A stretch of DNA of 64,000 nt from Bryopsis sp. KO-2023 (lineage: Eukaryota > Chlorophyta > Ulvophyceae > Bryopsidales > Bryopsidaceae): assembly GCA_030272585.1 (NCBI GenBank), contig BSYQ01000002.1, positions 2,790,001 to 2,854,000 on the forward strand, in the 5' to 3' direction. Position numbers and translations under genes: made by a program. Shown here one piece after another: positions 1 to 9,922 of this stretch. The notes below the pieces were generated by a model. That model searched no databases. It saw only the letters and a list, made by a program, of their open reading frames with translations, and was not told the DNA's origin. Each line of letters begins with the position of its first letter. Within the stretch, counting starts at the first letter, position 1.

Positions 1-785
1 TTGCCATTCTGATTTTTTTGGGGGCCAAAATGGGCCAAATGGGCCACAATGGGCCACAAAAAAATACACTGGACAACACCGTGCAAAAATCTTGTATAAA
101 TCTTTAAACATCGCCCCTCGTTCGCGCATTGGGCCATAAATCGATTGCAAATGACATTTCCAACGAGTACGTGACATCTGGCGCTGCCAGCGCCGCACTG
201 GGTGCAACAGGCACTCACGTCACCACTTACTGTCGACGAATCACAAATGACCGCGGCGCTCAGATACATATTCTCGGAGGTAAGTGTTCAACACGGACCT
301 GAACTGACGACAGGTCGGCATGAAAACAAATCATTGAAATCGACGGCTAAGGATGAAACAAGACGTCTGTGTTGGTGTCGGCATCAACGCCAACCCAGAC
401 CTAGATAAACCCGCCTTGGCTGGGTTAAACTCAATGGAACGGCCCCTTTCCTGGGCTCGTGGAAGTGGTGAAATCGCCCTCACGCAGGTCGTTTTCTTCT
501 TGCCGTCGCTTGTTGGTTGTGGAGGGCAGGTGCCAGCTCTCTTCTATTTCCCGATATCGTTGTGCTCCTATCCTTTCGTTTCGTTTCGTTTCGATTTTCA
601 TTTATGGAGGGGTATTTGCTCGATCAGAAGGCTAGCATTCTTTCTCACCTGAAAACGCCCTACGCGGGGAGTTTTCTTGTCGAGGCACGCCGTCGTTGGG
701 GACGTTTCCGTCTGTTCGACCCTAAACACGCATCACAGGAAATTTCGGGAAAACCGGGCGTTGTGTGTTGTGTTATGAACGCAGG
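1..785. other. Upstream region without a supported gene
   Basis: The first 60 bases contain several copies of ATGGGCCA. At about 250-285 there is a short ATG-led stretch ending in a good GTAAGT donor. Its phase does not join the ankyrin gene's first coding exon, so if real it would be a 5' leader exon with a short upstream ORF. No other coding signal is convincing here. Confidence 0.3.
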
Positions 786-3700
786 ATGACTTCCAGTGAA
801 GAAGAACAAATGCCTGGCTCGTCAGAGTACCTTGCCCACAGTACCCAGCAAGGAATCCGTTCGGACTTCGATACGGATGCCAGAGACAAGGGAATCACGA
901 GCTCAGAAAGCCACGACGCCGAATGTGAGTGCCTTTTGTAGATACCCCAGTTAGGAGGACTGGGTACACTATCACCTTTCGCGGAGAATTTTGTTTGGGG
1001 CTCTGTAGCGCTGGGTGCTACACGTTTGGCAGTACTTCTTTCTGAAGCCGTGAGACAAAAAAATGAGTTGAAATTTCATATCAGGTGCGGAACTGGAGCG
1101 CTTGCTGACATCACCTTCCACCGCCAGGGTGTGCAGAAGCGAAGGCGGGCTGTCAGAAGAGGTGCACTTCTGTTCCTGTCAATCCAAAGCTATAGAATAT
1201 AATCTCGACATATAGTACTTTCACATATGTTTCAACATCTTGTACAACCTAATATCTGTCATGTCCTTATATTCATATATGATAAATGGATTAATCAGAG
1301 AAGGGTTTGCATCTAGTGAGTGTCTTTAGAATCATGGAGGGCGATGATCCTATTTTGCTGTGGGGAGTTGTTATTGAATGAGTGATCGATTCATTGAGAA
1401 TCTCGAGTCCAGCTCGCATAAGCTTGTGTGCTTTTCTTTTTGTGTTGGACGTCCCCAGCTTATAAAGAGAAATTCGATTCAGTCATTGGGATCTCGATGA
1501 GAAGAGGAAAAAAAAGCAAAAATAGAGTGTAGCAGACCATTGTGGTTCAGGTGGAAAAGTTGAAAGCAGAGCTCGAGAGCCTACAAGAGGACCTCAAGAA
1601 CATAGAGCACAAGATCAAAGAGAGAACATACACCCTGAGCAATGCATGTCAGACCGACGTCAGTGAGCTCACCTTTGAGTTTCAAACTTTGCGAAGCCGT
1701 GTTCCAATTTTGAAAATGCAAAACGAACTCAAAAAGCATGAGATCTGCGAAGCCAAGCTCAGGGCTGATGCAGGTGAGTGTCGGAATTTTTCTGGAGACG
1801 AAATGAAAGAAGTATTGGTGCATTTGATCGACAAAGGTTTCACAAACATTCCAGGCTTGTAGAGCTATGGGAGACACAACAAACCATTGGTGCTTTAGAT
1901 CATTGCACGAACAGCGAAAAATCGTTAAGTTTGATTTAACTGGCAGCGTTACGCACTGAAGTGAATGCGGGGGAAGGCAATCGGGAAGATCCTGTCGTCT
2001 CTATTGACCACTGTGGGGCAATCAGTTCCTACTGCTGATTCACTCTTTTGCGTTTTGGCCTGTGATAAAGGTGTTTGTGCAAATAAGGCAATCGACTTTT
2101 CTTCAATATTAATTTAAATTTTAATTATCTGACATTACATTAGTTATTATTTAAAACTAGTTTGTTGATTTAATTCAAAGGAATTTCGTTTGTTTGTCAC
2201 AGAGCGCGTAAAACGAGTCAGCGACATCCTGAAGACGCTGTGTTTGAAAAAGGTAGGTTTGACGAGGCATCCAGCGAAAACATATATTTTTTCTATTCAA
2301 TAGAATGAAAATGATTCACTGACTGACTACTGATCCTGTTCTATTTCCTCAAGGGACGGGGGGTAGATCCGATTTTGAAGGCATCCATACTAGGAAACCC
2401 CCTGATCGTCGAGGTGAGTGATAATATTTGGCTTCTGCCGATTTCAAATGTTATTATTAAATAAATATTTTGACTACTACTAATAGTATTATAAAGATAA
2501 ATCTTTTTGACAGTTTTTTTTTTCTGTGAAGAAATTGTTTAGTCAACATCACAAGCATTGTAAAAAATCCGATCTGCTCCATTTTTTTTTTGTAATTCTG
2601 GAACTCATACCCAACTCAATCAAAAGAGACATTCACTATAGAATTATTATAACGTGTTTATTTTGATTTTTTTTTCTTGCAGTTGCTGATCTGGTTTGGA
2701 TCAGATGTGAATGCTACGGATGCTAGCAGCTATACACCATTGCATTGGGCCACAAGGCAAGGCCACCTGGAAGTGGTCAAGCTCCTTTTGGACAAAGGTC
2801 TGCTAGGCTTCAGCTCCGCAGGAATTCGAACAGCTGGGAAAATAGAAAATGAAAAATCTGAATTGAATTGAATGAAAAAAATATCAAATCAGCCTAGTTA
2901 TCTTGTGTAGGAGAAGAAGAGATAGATAGACCGACCCGGTCAGACTAGGAATCATGCCCTTTTCATGTTGCATTTGGAAGCCATTTTATTTTCGAGGTGG
3001 TGAGAATCATGTGGTGCATAGTTCATTTTCGTGATGACTCGATCAATTTTAATTTGTTTATTGTTTTAAAAAAGTATCGATTCATTCAGTCGTTATATAT
3101 TTTTTTTCGTGCCGCTGTCAATCATACGATTGTTTTGGTCCTCTTCTATTGATGTGATGACAACAAGAAAAATTGCTGGAAAAAGTTTTGAGAACGGCTG
3201 TTTTCTCAGGGGCTGAGGTCGATACTCGATGTGCAAGTAAGCAAACTGCACTGCATCTGGCGAGTAAGTTCCGCGAGGTCTCCATAGCCTTGACATTGTG
3301 TGCCTATGGTGAGTTCACTCAGATCCTCCCAGCTTTTAAGGAGGTTATATTAAGCTGCAGCTTATCATACGTTGGTGGTCCCTGGTATCTCAATTCAATT
3401 GGTGAAATGAAATATACAACAGAGGACATACTACTGTTGTTTTGTGTTTTGTTTTGTTTTCCTCTGACTTGATTCGAATTGGTAAAAATAAAGTGATAAA
3501 GTCCTTGTGATAATAAAGAAAAACCTCAAATTTTTTTCCCTCCACTCCATGAATTTTCTGGAAAGTTAACCTGTTTTTTTTTTTTTTTTCCGGCTTTGTG
3601 TTTTTTTTGAAAAGGTGCAACCCGAGATCTTTGTGATGAAAATGGGAAGACTCCTGTACAGCTTCTTTTTGAAAACAGCAAAAGTCAAAGCGGTATGATC

Positions 3701-3805
3701 GACAAAAAGGAGGAGGAGGCGGAGGGTTATTCTAAAACGATTCGATCGAAGAATGTATTGAACAACATTGCGTCTTCGCTGTATTTCTGTTTTTTCAAAA
3801 TGTAG
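786..3805 (+). CDS. Coiled-coil and ankyrin-repeat protein, 8 exons
   Basis: Joining 786-924, 1085-1161, 1551-1773, 2203-2252, 2354-2413, 2683-2797, 3210-3308 and 3615-3805 gives 954 nt, 317 residues, with every intron phase closing and GT-AG borders throughout. Residues 1-72 are acidic and Ser-rich. Residues 73-165 are charged and heptad-like (for example VEKLKAELESLQEDLKN), so a coiled coil. Residues ~165-280 form about three ankyrin repeats with the TPLH-type core (YTPLHWATRQGHLEVVKLLL, then QTALHLASKF, then KTPVQLL). Such proteins are protein-binding adaptors; no catalytic motif is seen. The donor at 1162 (GTGCAC) is weak, and ATG 786 is the first in-frame start after the upstream acceptor-like CAG. 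The stop is TAG. A second, decayed gene with the same coiled-coil-plus-ankyrin order lies at 32.9-33.5 kb. The partner cannot be inferred. Confidence 0.85.
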
Positions 3806-4853
3806 AAATGGTTCCCTGCAGAGTTTTAAACCGTGGAGACGGATTTTTCTCAAGGTTTTTTTTTCTGGTTTGATCGTTGAGGCGAGATGAAAGTGCCTAC
3901 CAGGTTTTGGTTTTTTTGATACGATATTTGTATGAGCTGACCGATAATAATGTATACTATTTTTGACCATTTTTGTACATAAATTAACATCTGAATATTT
4001 ACAGGGATGATATCTTTGTAACACAATTTTGAGCAATTTTTTCTGTGATAATTTTTGATCTTTGTCTTAACCTGTGACGCGATTTTCGCACCAACAGGAG
4101 ACAAAGAAAGGATTTGTGTGTGGGGGGGGGAGGGATAGGGGCGGGAATCCTGTTCGGCTCCGTACATGTTGTCACCTTCCTTTCATTCTCATCCTCAGGG
4201 CAGATTAGCTTTTACTTTCGTTTTTGAACTGATAAATCCATCCTCGAAAGAGATGAGTTATGCTCAGTGGACGCCTATTTCCTTGAGTACCTCCTCGCTT
4301 TCGAGCAGAAAAATTTTCGACGGCGCTGATACAGTGTTTTTGTAGATTCTATGTCTGTTTTTTGCGGCGGAGCACAAGTGGCGGCGGCACAGGATAACTG
4401 GGCCCAGTTTTCTTAGCGATATATCTAACCTGACAACCAAAGAATAATTTCTCCTGTTCCTCCTGCCGACAAAACGTGTCACAACCGCAACGAATTTTAA
4501 GATTACCTGCACGACATCTTGTCTGCACCACTGAGAGACAAAACCTCTTTAGCGGCAGAGGTCTTAACCGTTCATGCATTAAAGTGGAAACATCGATGTT
4601 AAACAGCGATATCGCTGACGATCACAAGCTGTTTGGGTCTGGTTAGAACGAACCTCGCATCAACCGTCAATCGATGCTGTGAACTCCGAGAGTGATCACT
4701 GCACCAGACCGAAGCAGGGGATTCACCATCGGCACACAATCAGCGAAACCATTCTCGTCATCTTTACTGTGACTTTGGGAAGCTAAGTATTCCCCCAGAT
4801 TCGGCAGAGAAACGGGCCAGATTAAAAAAGAATTGAGCAAAGGGTTAATGTGT
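3806..4853. other. Intergenic, no gene seen
   Basis: T-rich sequence downstream of the ankyrin gene, with a G-run near 4120-4135. Open frames on either strand are short and show no recognisable domain. Confidence 0.4.
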
Positions 4854-4926
4854 GTCCACTTGGCCTAATGGAGAAGGGGTTTGCCTCTGGAGCAGAAGAC
4901 TGCAGGTTCGAGTCCTGCCGTGGACG
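4854..4926 (+). tRNA. tRNA-Arg-like gene with anticodon CTG
   Basis: A 73-nt cloverleaf: acceptor GTCCACT/CGTGGAC with a mismatch at pair 7-66, D arm GCC/GGG with one mismatch, anticodon stem TTTGC/GCAGA, T arm GCAGG-TTCGAGT-CCTGC, discriminator G. Internal Pol III boxes are good (TGGCCTAATGG and GGTTCGAGTCC), and a T-run lies about 25 nt downstream. The body (TGGCCTAATGGA..AAGG, A20, loop CTC-GGA) is that of eukaryotic tRNA-Arg(CCG/TCG), but the anticodon at 4887-4889 reads CTG, which would decode CAG (Gln). The two stem mismatches and the anticodon change fit either a pseudogene of tRNA-Arg(CCG) or an identity-switched tRNA. Confidence 0.75.
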
Positions 4927-5588
4927 CCCTCAATTGCATTGCTTTAATTTTCAATAAAATGTGGGAAGACCAGCTGGGTTTGGATCAGTAAAACACGGAC
5001 CCACGACTCTCTTTGATACGGGGTGGTACTTCATCTTAAAGTATTCTTGGTAGATTCTGTACGCTGGATTTACTATTTTTGGTGTCAATGGAGCCCCTGG
5101 CTTCTATGTGTGTAATATTGATTATTGATTCGTTGATTGAGTCTCGAAGAGACCAAAGGCTTTATTACCCAAGTCCGTATGTACAAACAACAATTGTCAT
5201 TCGAAAAGAACGAAAGAGGGATCGGAGTGCTGGTCAGTGACTAATGGTACATCTTCACAAAGAATGATTGGGTGGGGCAACTGGTGCCGACTGTAGCCTC
5301 AACTGTTCTTTTTGATACTTTGCATATCCTGAGTTTAAAATCGTGAACTCTGGAGTTCCATAGCTTAGGGTTCCAAACCATGACGTGTTCCACCATCCTG
5401 AATTCAGGTAAAGGGACTTTCCACACGCTTTTTCTTTTCGGTTTATCAAGTATCATCTTAACCTTTATTTTTTGGCTTGTTGCGTTGCAAAATGGGAGAG
5501 TGGATACACACTTTGGATTGTTCTGGATATGCCTTGTCTAAGACCTTGTTACTTAAGGTTAACCATGGATTTCTTTAACTATGGATTT
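4927..5588. other. Intergenic, no gene seen
   Basis: Between the tRNA-like gene and the U2 cluster. Short minus-strand open frames at 5241-5456 have no recognisable domain. Confidence 0.4.
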
Positions 5589-5629
5589 CAGCGCTTCGGG
5601 AGTTGAACCCGAAGTAAGCCACAACGCTG
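5589..5629 (-). other. tRNA-like mini structure lacking an anticodon arm
   Basis: On the minus strand a 7-bp acceptor-like stem (CAGCGTT/AGCGCTG) encloses a 10-nt linker and a T-arm-like hairpin (TCGGG-TTCAACT-CCCGA) containing a B-box-like GGTTCAACTCC. There is no room for D or anticodon arms. It lies 13 bp beyond the predicted U2 3' end on the same strand. It may be a deleted tRNA remnant, a 3'-processing signal, or chance. Confidence 0.35.
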
Positions 5630-5641
5630 CTTGTCTGTCAT

Positions 5642-5831
5642 GGGTGCACGATCACAGCGGCAGTGCAAGACTGCAACCATGCCGTGCAGGGCAAATGCAA
5701 GCATCTGTTACCCCCGCACCCCATGAAAAATCAATTTAATCGTCAAGGGATCGAATAGATCCCATATCAGCGATTAAACTGATAAGAACAGATACTACAC
5801 TTGATCTTAGCCAAAAGGCCGAGAAAGGTAT
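5642..5831 (-). ncRNA. U2 spliceosomal snRNA
   Basis: U2 pairs with the intron branch site in the spliceosome. Read on the minus strand from 5831, the sequence starts ATACCTTTCTCGGCC, the plant-type U2 5' end. It continues through the near-invariant TTTTGGCTAAGATCAAGTG and the branch-site-recognition GTAGTA, then stem IIa (CTTATCAGTTTAAT). Further on are an Sm-like site (GATTTTTC near 5724-5731) and a 3' stem region ending near GATCGTGCACCC, as U2 RNAs usually do. The length of about 190 nt matches the family. The 3' end is estimated to within a few bases. An SRP RNA gene is transcribed divergently 450 bp away. Confidence 0.93.
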
Positions 5832-6140
5832 GAGTTTCAAAAGAAAGGCACCTGTGTTGGTAGCAAAAAAACCCTTGCTTTTCTACCTTTTTTGCGTGTT
5901 GGAGAAAAGCGCTTGAGAACGACCCTGGTGGACGGTGCAAACGCCTGTGCCTCTGCTCGAGGTTCCTGTGCCGAGGACGTCTATGGGGTTCTTCAAGGAG
6001 GGTCTCTTTCAATCGATCGGTCAATCGACAGGTATCAGTGGTTGAAACTCTCAACTGGTCACGTGATACCGCCGTCACCGGGTTCCAGTACTGACTAGTC
6101 ACTTCGGCGTGGTGGTACTGGTGGAGTTTTTTCTTGGAAC

Positions 6141-6226
6141 AACGTTCCACTCTGTGTACCTCGTTATCAGGCACGCAGAGTGTGCTGGAGCTTCACAGAA
6201 CTGACATTTGGTTTTGTCGCCAGCAC
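6141..6226 (+). promoter_or_regulatory. Conserved upstream block of SRP RNA copy 1
   Basis: A block from ACGTTCCAC to TTTTGTCGCCAGC, conserved before all three SRP RNA copies at a fixed distance (here -142 to -57). Plant 7SL genes use external elements, so this is the likely promoter. The assignment comes from conservation between copies, not from a known motif match. Confidence 0.6.
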
Positions 6227-6282
6227 TCTAGTTCCACCTGAAAGTCTGGAAATGACGTGAGTTAAAAGTCTACCAATAGAAT

Positions 6283-6575
6283 GTCGAGCAGGGTAGCGCC
6301 TGCTTATCACCCAAGCGGGGACTGTTGAGCGTGGATTGAAGGTGTCTATCCTTGGTCCAGTGCTGAGCGTTGATGGTGCATCCTTTCCAAGGGGTAGGTC
6401 TGTTCTAGCACCTCCTCTGAAGAGCGGGCGGTCGAACGGTTGAAGTGTCAGGCAAAGCGCCAGGCGGGGAACCGAGCAGCGATCACTGGCCGCCTGCCTC
6501 GGTGGGAGGACAATGCACCAGAGCAAAGCACAGGATTCACCATTGGCAGACAGGCAGAGAGACCGCTCAATTTTT
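6283..6575 (+). ncRNA. 7SL/SRP RNA, copy 1
   Basis: This is the RNA scaffold of the signal recognition particle. The 5' end GTCGAGCAGGGTAGCG followed by TGCTTATCACCC and AAGCGGGG matches the Alu-domain order of plant SRP RNA (GCCGAGC..GTAGCG..TGTAACCC..AGCGGGGG). Near the middle, GGGGAACCGAGCAG matches the conserved helix 8 loop (GGAA followed by GAGCAG), flanked by GCCAG/CTGGC pairing. The gene ends GACCGCTCAA in a T-run, a Pol III terminator. Length is ~293 nt, typical for eukaryotes. The two other copies in the window differ by scattered substitutions. Compared with copies 2 and 3 this one is the more divergent; whether it is functional is unknown. Confidence 0.82.
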
Positions 6576-6694
6576 GTCCTTTTCACTGTCCTCAACTAGG
6601 GGTGACAAGTAATTTTGAAGTACTCTTGCTTATTTTTCATTTCAACCAATTTAGGATCACGATGAAAAAACGAATTTGTCGACTTACTTTTGCG

Positions 6695-6779
6695 GCACAA
6701 GTGGCCGAGTGGTCTAAGGCGTCAGACTTAAGACCTGATGGAGCTGGTCTCCGCGTGGGTTCGAACCCCACCTTGTGCA
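6695..6779 (+). tRNA. tRNA-Leu(TAA)
   Basis: An 85-nt class II tRNA: acceptor GCACAAG/CTTGTGC with discriminator A, D arm GGCCGAGTGG, anticodon loop CTTAAGA with anticodon TAA, long variable arm, and T arm GTGGG-TTCGAAC-CCCAC. Boxes A and B are canonical and TTTT lies about 20 nt downstream. One mismatch sits at the base of the anticodon stem. Adjacent to SRP RNA copy 1 in the RNA-gene cluster. Confidence 0.93.
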
Positions 6780-7179
6780 AACATATTCTGGATCACCATT
6801 TTCGTCCGTTTTGGTTTTGGCATGAGCTTTTCACCGGAGTCTCGACCCGACAGATCTGGCTCATCCTGCCCACAGTTTCAAGTTTTATGCTTGTGCCAAA
6901 TCAATCAGGCTAGAAAAGTTTTGGGCAAAATTTGTTCGAAATTTCGGGTGTCTGGGAGAGTCTTTAGTGGTCAACTGTGTGTTTCTCACTGCAATGTGCA
7001 AATGAAAGAAACCTCACGTTCAAATGACATGACTTTTCATGGTGCACTGACGGTAATGATATGCCCTCCCAAGCACTGAGAATCACACGTGGTGCGCCTT
7101 GTGGGGTATAAAACGTCGAAGGACATCTGTTTCCGCGAAAAAGAGATCGGAACACCCTTCTGAACTCAGTTAATCAAGG

Positions 7180-7711
7180 ATGCGTACCTTCGTCGCGATT
7201 TTGTTGGTTGGCCTCGTGGCTACTGCTGCCATGGTTGAAGCTGGTGGGTTGCATTTTCCGACCCTTGCTCCTCCTGATTGCAGTAAAACAAAACTCTCGC
7301 TCGGAAACTCAGTTGGCCTTTTGGTTTCTTTTGCAGACATCGAAGCTTCTTTGTCTTCTGGACGCCATTTGGCTGGTTGCGGTTGGAGAGGTTAGATATC
7401 CGCTGTAGCTGTCGGGTATTTGTTTTGCAATGAACTGCTGCGTTCGAACAGTCTCTATCTGAGGATGTATGGGTTGATTGTTTGCAGATTGTGGCTGGAA
7501 AAACAATCAGTGCTGTGATTACGCATTTTGGGACTCGTGGGCTTGCCGCTGTAAGTGCCACCGAGGCTGCTATGGCGGCGGCGGTGGCGGCGGCGGCGGC
7601 GGCGGCGGGGGAGGAGGAGGAGGCGGCGGTGGTGGTGGTGGTGGTGGTGGTGGAGGAGGGGGCGGCGGCGGTGACGGGGGAGGAGGAGGAGGAGGGGGCG
7701 GTGGTCGCTGA
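7180..7711 (+). CDS. Small secreted protein: 8-Cys core with poly-Gly tail
   Basis: Exons 7180-7243, 7337-7390 and 7488-7711 join to 342 nt (113 residues) with all phases closing. Residues 1-21 are a clear signal peptide (MRTFVAILLVGLVATAAMVE). Residues ~35-70 carry eight cysteines within about 35 residues, including a CC pair and the cluster CRCKCHRGC. The rest is almost pure glycine (about 40 residues, one Asp) and ends in Arg-stop. The tail is encoded by mixed GGC/GGT/GGA/GGG codons, so it behaves as a simple repeat and may vary in length. The mature protein is likely extracellular, as a disulphide-rich wall or defence-type peptide; the family is not recognised. The unspliced frame across exon 3 is open in two frames, but only the spliced frame has the signal peptide. 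Confidence 0.8.
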
Positions 7712-8872
7712 ATCCATGTGTGTTAAAAATGACAGCTGCTGTTTATTTGACGTTCTTTTTATCAAATTTAGAGAAGATTTTTTCTCACATGGTATGTTGG
7801 CATCGTCCTACAGGTGTACTAATGACTCGGCCCCTTGATGATTCTGCAAGATTTGCTGAGGCATTTTTTTTGGAAGAGAGGGGTGTTCATTTCATGTGAC
7901 TTTATAGAGTTTTGTGTTGGGAGATATCCGATGGGTTTCGTCCTGTTTGTGTTAGGCAAGATATCAAATATTGATTTTCAGTGGCCTCCCTTTGCCAAGC
8001 AATGATTCCACAGGACAGCAGTGGGTCTGCTTGGCGATCATTTTCTTAAGATTGAACTTTGTGAACGATAAGACATCGCATGTAACCAATTGATTAATTT
8101 CAGTGTTTTTTCGCCATGGCTGTCAGTTTTTTATAACATTGGTTGTATCAATTGATAGGAGAAGTATCAAGGAAAAAAAAAGCGTCAGGATCAATGTACA
8201 AAAAGTCTCATTGCTGTGTTCCCAAAGGAAAGCTTTACAAGCGATTCTAGAGAAAAAAGCTTGTAAAGCGATTCTATCTACATATTCTAAGTCAATTGTA
8301 ACTGCCCTGGACCATACTCAAAGGAACCGATTTCTTGCAGATTGATAACAGTTCATTATAAAATTGAATGTGAGCGCTGTGCACCAACGATGGACTCGGC
8401 TGTACCTCGTTTCAGCACTTCCTGGTCCGGGGGCAACTTTTTTAGAGCGACCCCCACACCCAACTTGTATTTTTGAACGTTTCAGCCAACTCTGTATCAC
8501 TCTTTTCTCCTTCCCCCCCCCCCTCTTCAAAAAGGAGCTCCATCGGAATTAGTAATATTTACGATCAGTCACACTGACGGGCAGCCTCGTTTTCGCTGCG
8601 CCGCTGCAAAGGGTTGCAAACGTCGTCACAGGAAACGCATCGTTTTTCGCAGATAAATACCAGAGTTTTTTCAACCGGGAAAACCAAAACGCCCTGCTTT
8701 CTTTTCTTTCCGCAAATAGTGCCGTGAAGTGCGTTTTCTGGTGCCCGCGTTCGTAACAGGCCCGCTCGATTCTCCCGCAATTTTTTCCTTTGTGGAAAAC
8801 ACCAAAAGCTCGAGGCTTAGGCGAGGTACATCGTGGGGGAAAAGGGGTTCTCTTTGTGCCGCGTTTGAACGA
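7712..8872. other. Intergenic, with homology to the region upstream of the second WD40 gene
   Basis: No gene seen at 7712-8560. A small inverted repeat (GCTTTACAAGC / GCTTGTAAAGC) lies at about 8230-8270. From about 8680 the sequence matches 30680-30883 upstream of the paralogous WD40 gene, so the duplicated unit includes the 5' leader and probably the promoter. Confidence 0.5.
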
Positions 8873-9922
8873 ATGAGCGACTACGTGAGTGTTGAGTGGG
8901 AGCTCCCCAGTGGCGTGGTTGGTCGAATTTTCGAGGGGCTTTGCCCAAGGGCTTTGGCCAGATGCTCCAGTGTCGCTAAGGCTTGGAACGAGGTCACCAA
9001 GGAAGGCCATTTCGTTAAAAAACTCGACCTCGAGAGATCCTGGCGATGTGGCACCGTTGTGCCGAAATGTATCGAGTTCCCCAAGAATCGGTGGGCTGGT
9101 AGTTGTGATATGCGGGGCGATATGATTGCGATGGTTCAGGGAAAAAAGATTCTTTCTGTGAACGCTGAAAACGGCGACGTCTTGACTAGGACCGAAGCCA
9201 ACACGAGGATTTCGGTTGTGTGTTTGATCAATGGAACACTGCTGTGCAAGAATGACAATCGAATGGTGATGGTCCTGGAAATGCCTGAATTGAGACAGAT
9301 CGCGGCCATTAGCCTTCGTTTCACGGTTGATGTGATCGTGGATGTCAGGGACCACGTGGTCTTTGGCGGTAGGTTTGGGTGCCTGGATTTGTGGAGCAAG
9401 ATGGGCTGGACTCGTGTGAAGGTTTTGAATGAGGGTGGCCCGGAGCAAGAGGACATTCTGTGTGCGGCATTCGCCAAGGGAGTGGGTTTGTTGATATGTG
9501 GATTGAGGGTTGGGCATCTAGAAGTGTGGAGCTTGGCCTCCTGCACCCGCGTGGCGGCGCTGGAGGGACACTCTCGTCCTGTCTCGCGTGTTGATGCCAA
9601 TGACAATATGGTCGTTAGTAGCTCTATGGATTTTACCGTCCGGATATGGGACTTGGAGACCTTCGAGTCTGTGCGAGTTATCGACAATCACCCAAGGTGG
9701 TTCTTTTTTGCGCTAAACGAAAGCAAGTTTGCGCACTGTACGGTAACCTCGATGGAAGTGGTGGTTTCTGGTGTTGTCGAGGAGGATTGTTTCCTTCGCA
9801 CGTTTCATGTAGGGGGTAAACTCATAGGTCTTTTCTTGACGGAGGGTAAGCGGACGGCTGTGCGGCGTGACGGGAAAATCTTGGTGTGGGACTTCTGGGC
9901 CCATTCTTGCCTTGAAGATTAA
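8873..9922 (+). CDS. F-box-like/WD40 protein, paralogue A
   Basis: An intronless 349-residue frame. ATG 8873 was chosen because the paralogue at 30884 starts at the same place and the upstream frame diverges. Residues ~8-50 look like an F-box (LPSGVVGRIFEGL...RALARCSSVAKAWNEV), which in this class binds Skp1 in SCF ubiquitin ligases. The rest is compatible with degenerate WD40 blades; the clearest are LEGHSRPVSRVDAND...VRIWDLE and, at the end, DGKILVWDF. The blades would bind the substrate. Paralogue B has the same length and is identical over most of the protein. A third, broken copy lies at 33.8-33.9 kb. The stop is TAA, and the broken copy has TGA at the matching codon, so the C-terminus is reliable. 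The target is unknown. Confidence 0.85.
   Translation: MSDYVSVEWELPSGVVGRIFEGLCPRALARCSSVAKAWNEVTKEGHFVKKLDLERSWRCGTVVPKCIEFPKNRWAGSCDMRGDMIAMVQGKKILSVNAENGDVLTRTEANTRISVVCLINGTLLCKNDNRMVMVLEMPELRQIAAISLRFTVDVIVDVRDHVVFGGRFGCLDLWSKMGWTRVKVLNEGGPEQEDILCAAFAKGVGLLICGLRVGHLEVWSLASCTRVAALEGHSRPVSRVDANDNMVVSSSMDFTVRIWDLETFESVRVIDNHPRWFFFALNESKFAHCTVTSMEVVVSGVVEEDCFLRTFHVGGKLIGLFLTEGKRTAVRRDGKILVWDFWAHSCLED

Noticed and set aside
202-789. Short plus-strand ATG frames before the ankyrin gene
   Set aside because: No domain, frames overlap each other, and phases do not join the first supported coding exon.
7220-7765. Long minus-strand frame rich in Ser, Thr and Ala
   Set aside because: It is the antisense of the poly-Gly repeat and its flanks. 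Repeat sequence keeps several frames open.
8549-9517. 322-codon minus-strand frame opposite the WD40 gene
   Set aside because: A shadow of the WD40 gene. The same shadow appears opposite paralogue B, and the plus frame has domain structure and gap-free conservation.
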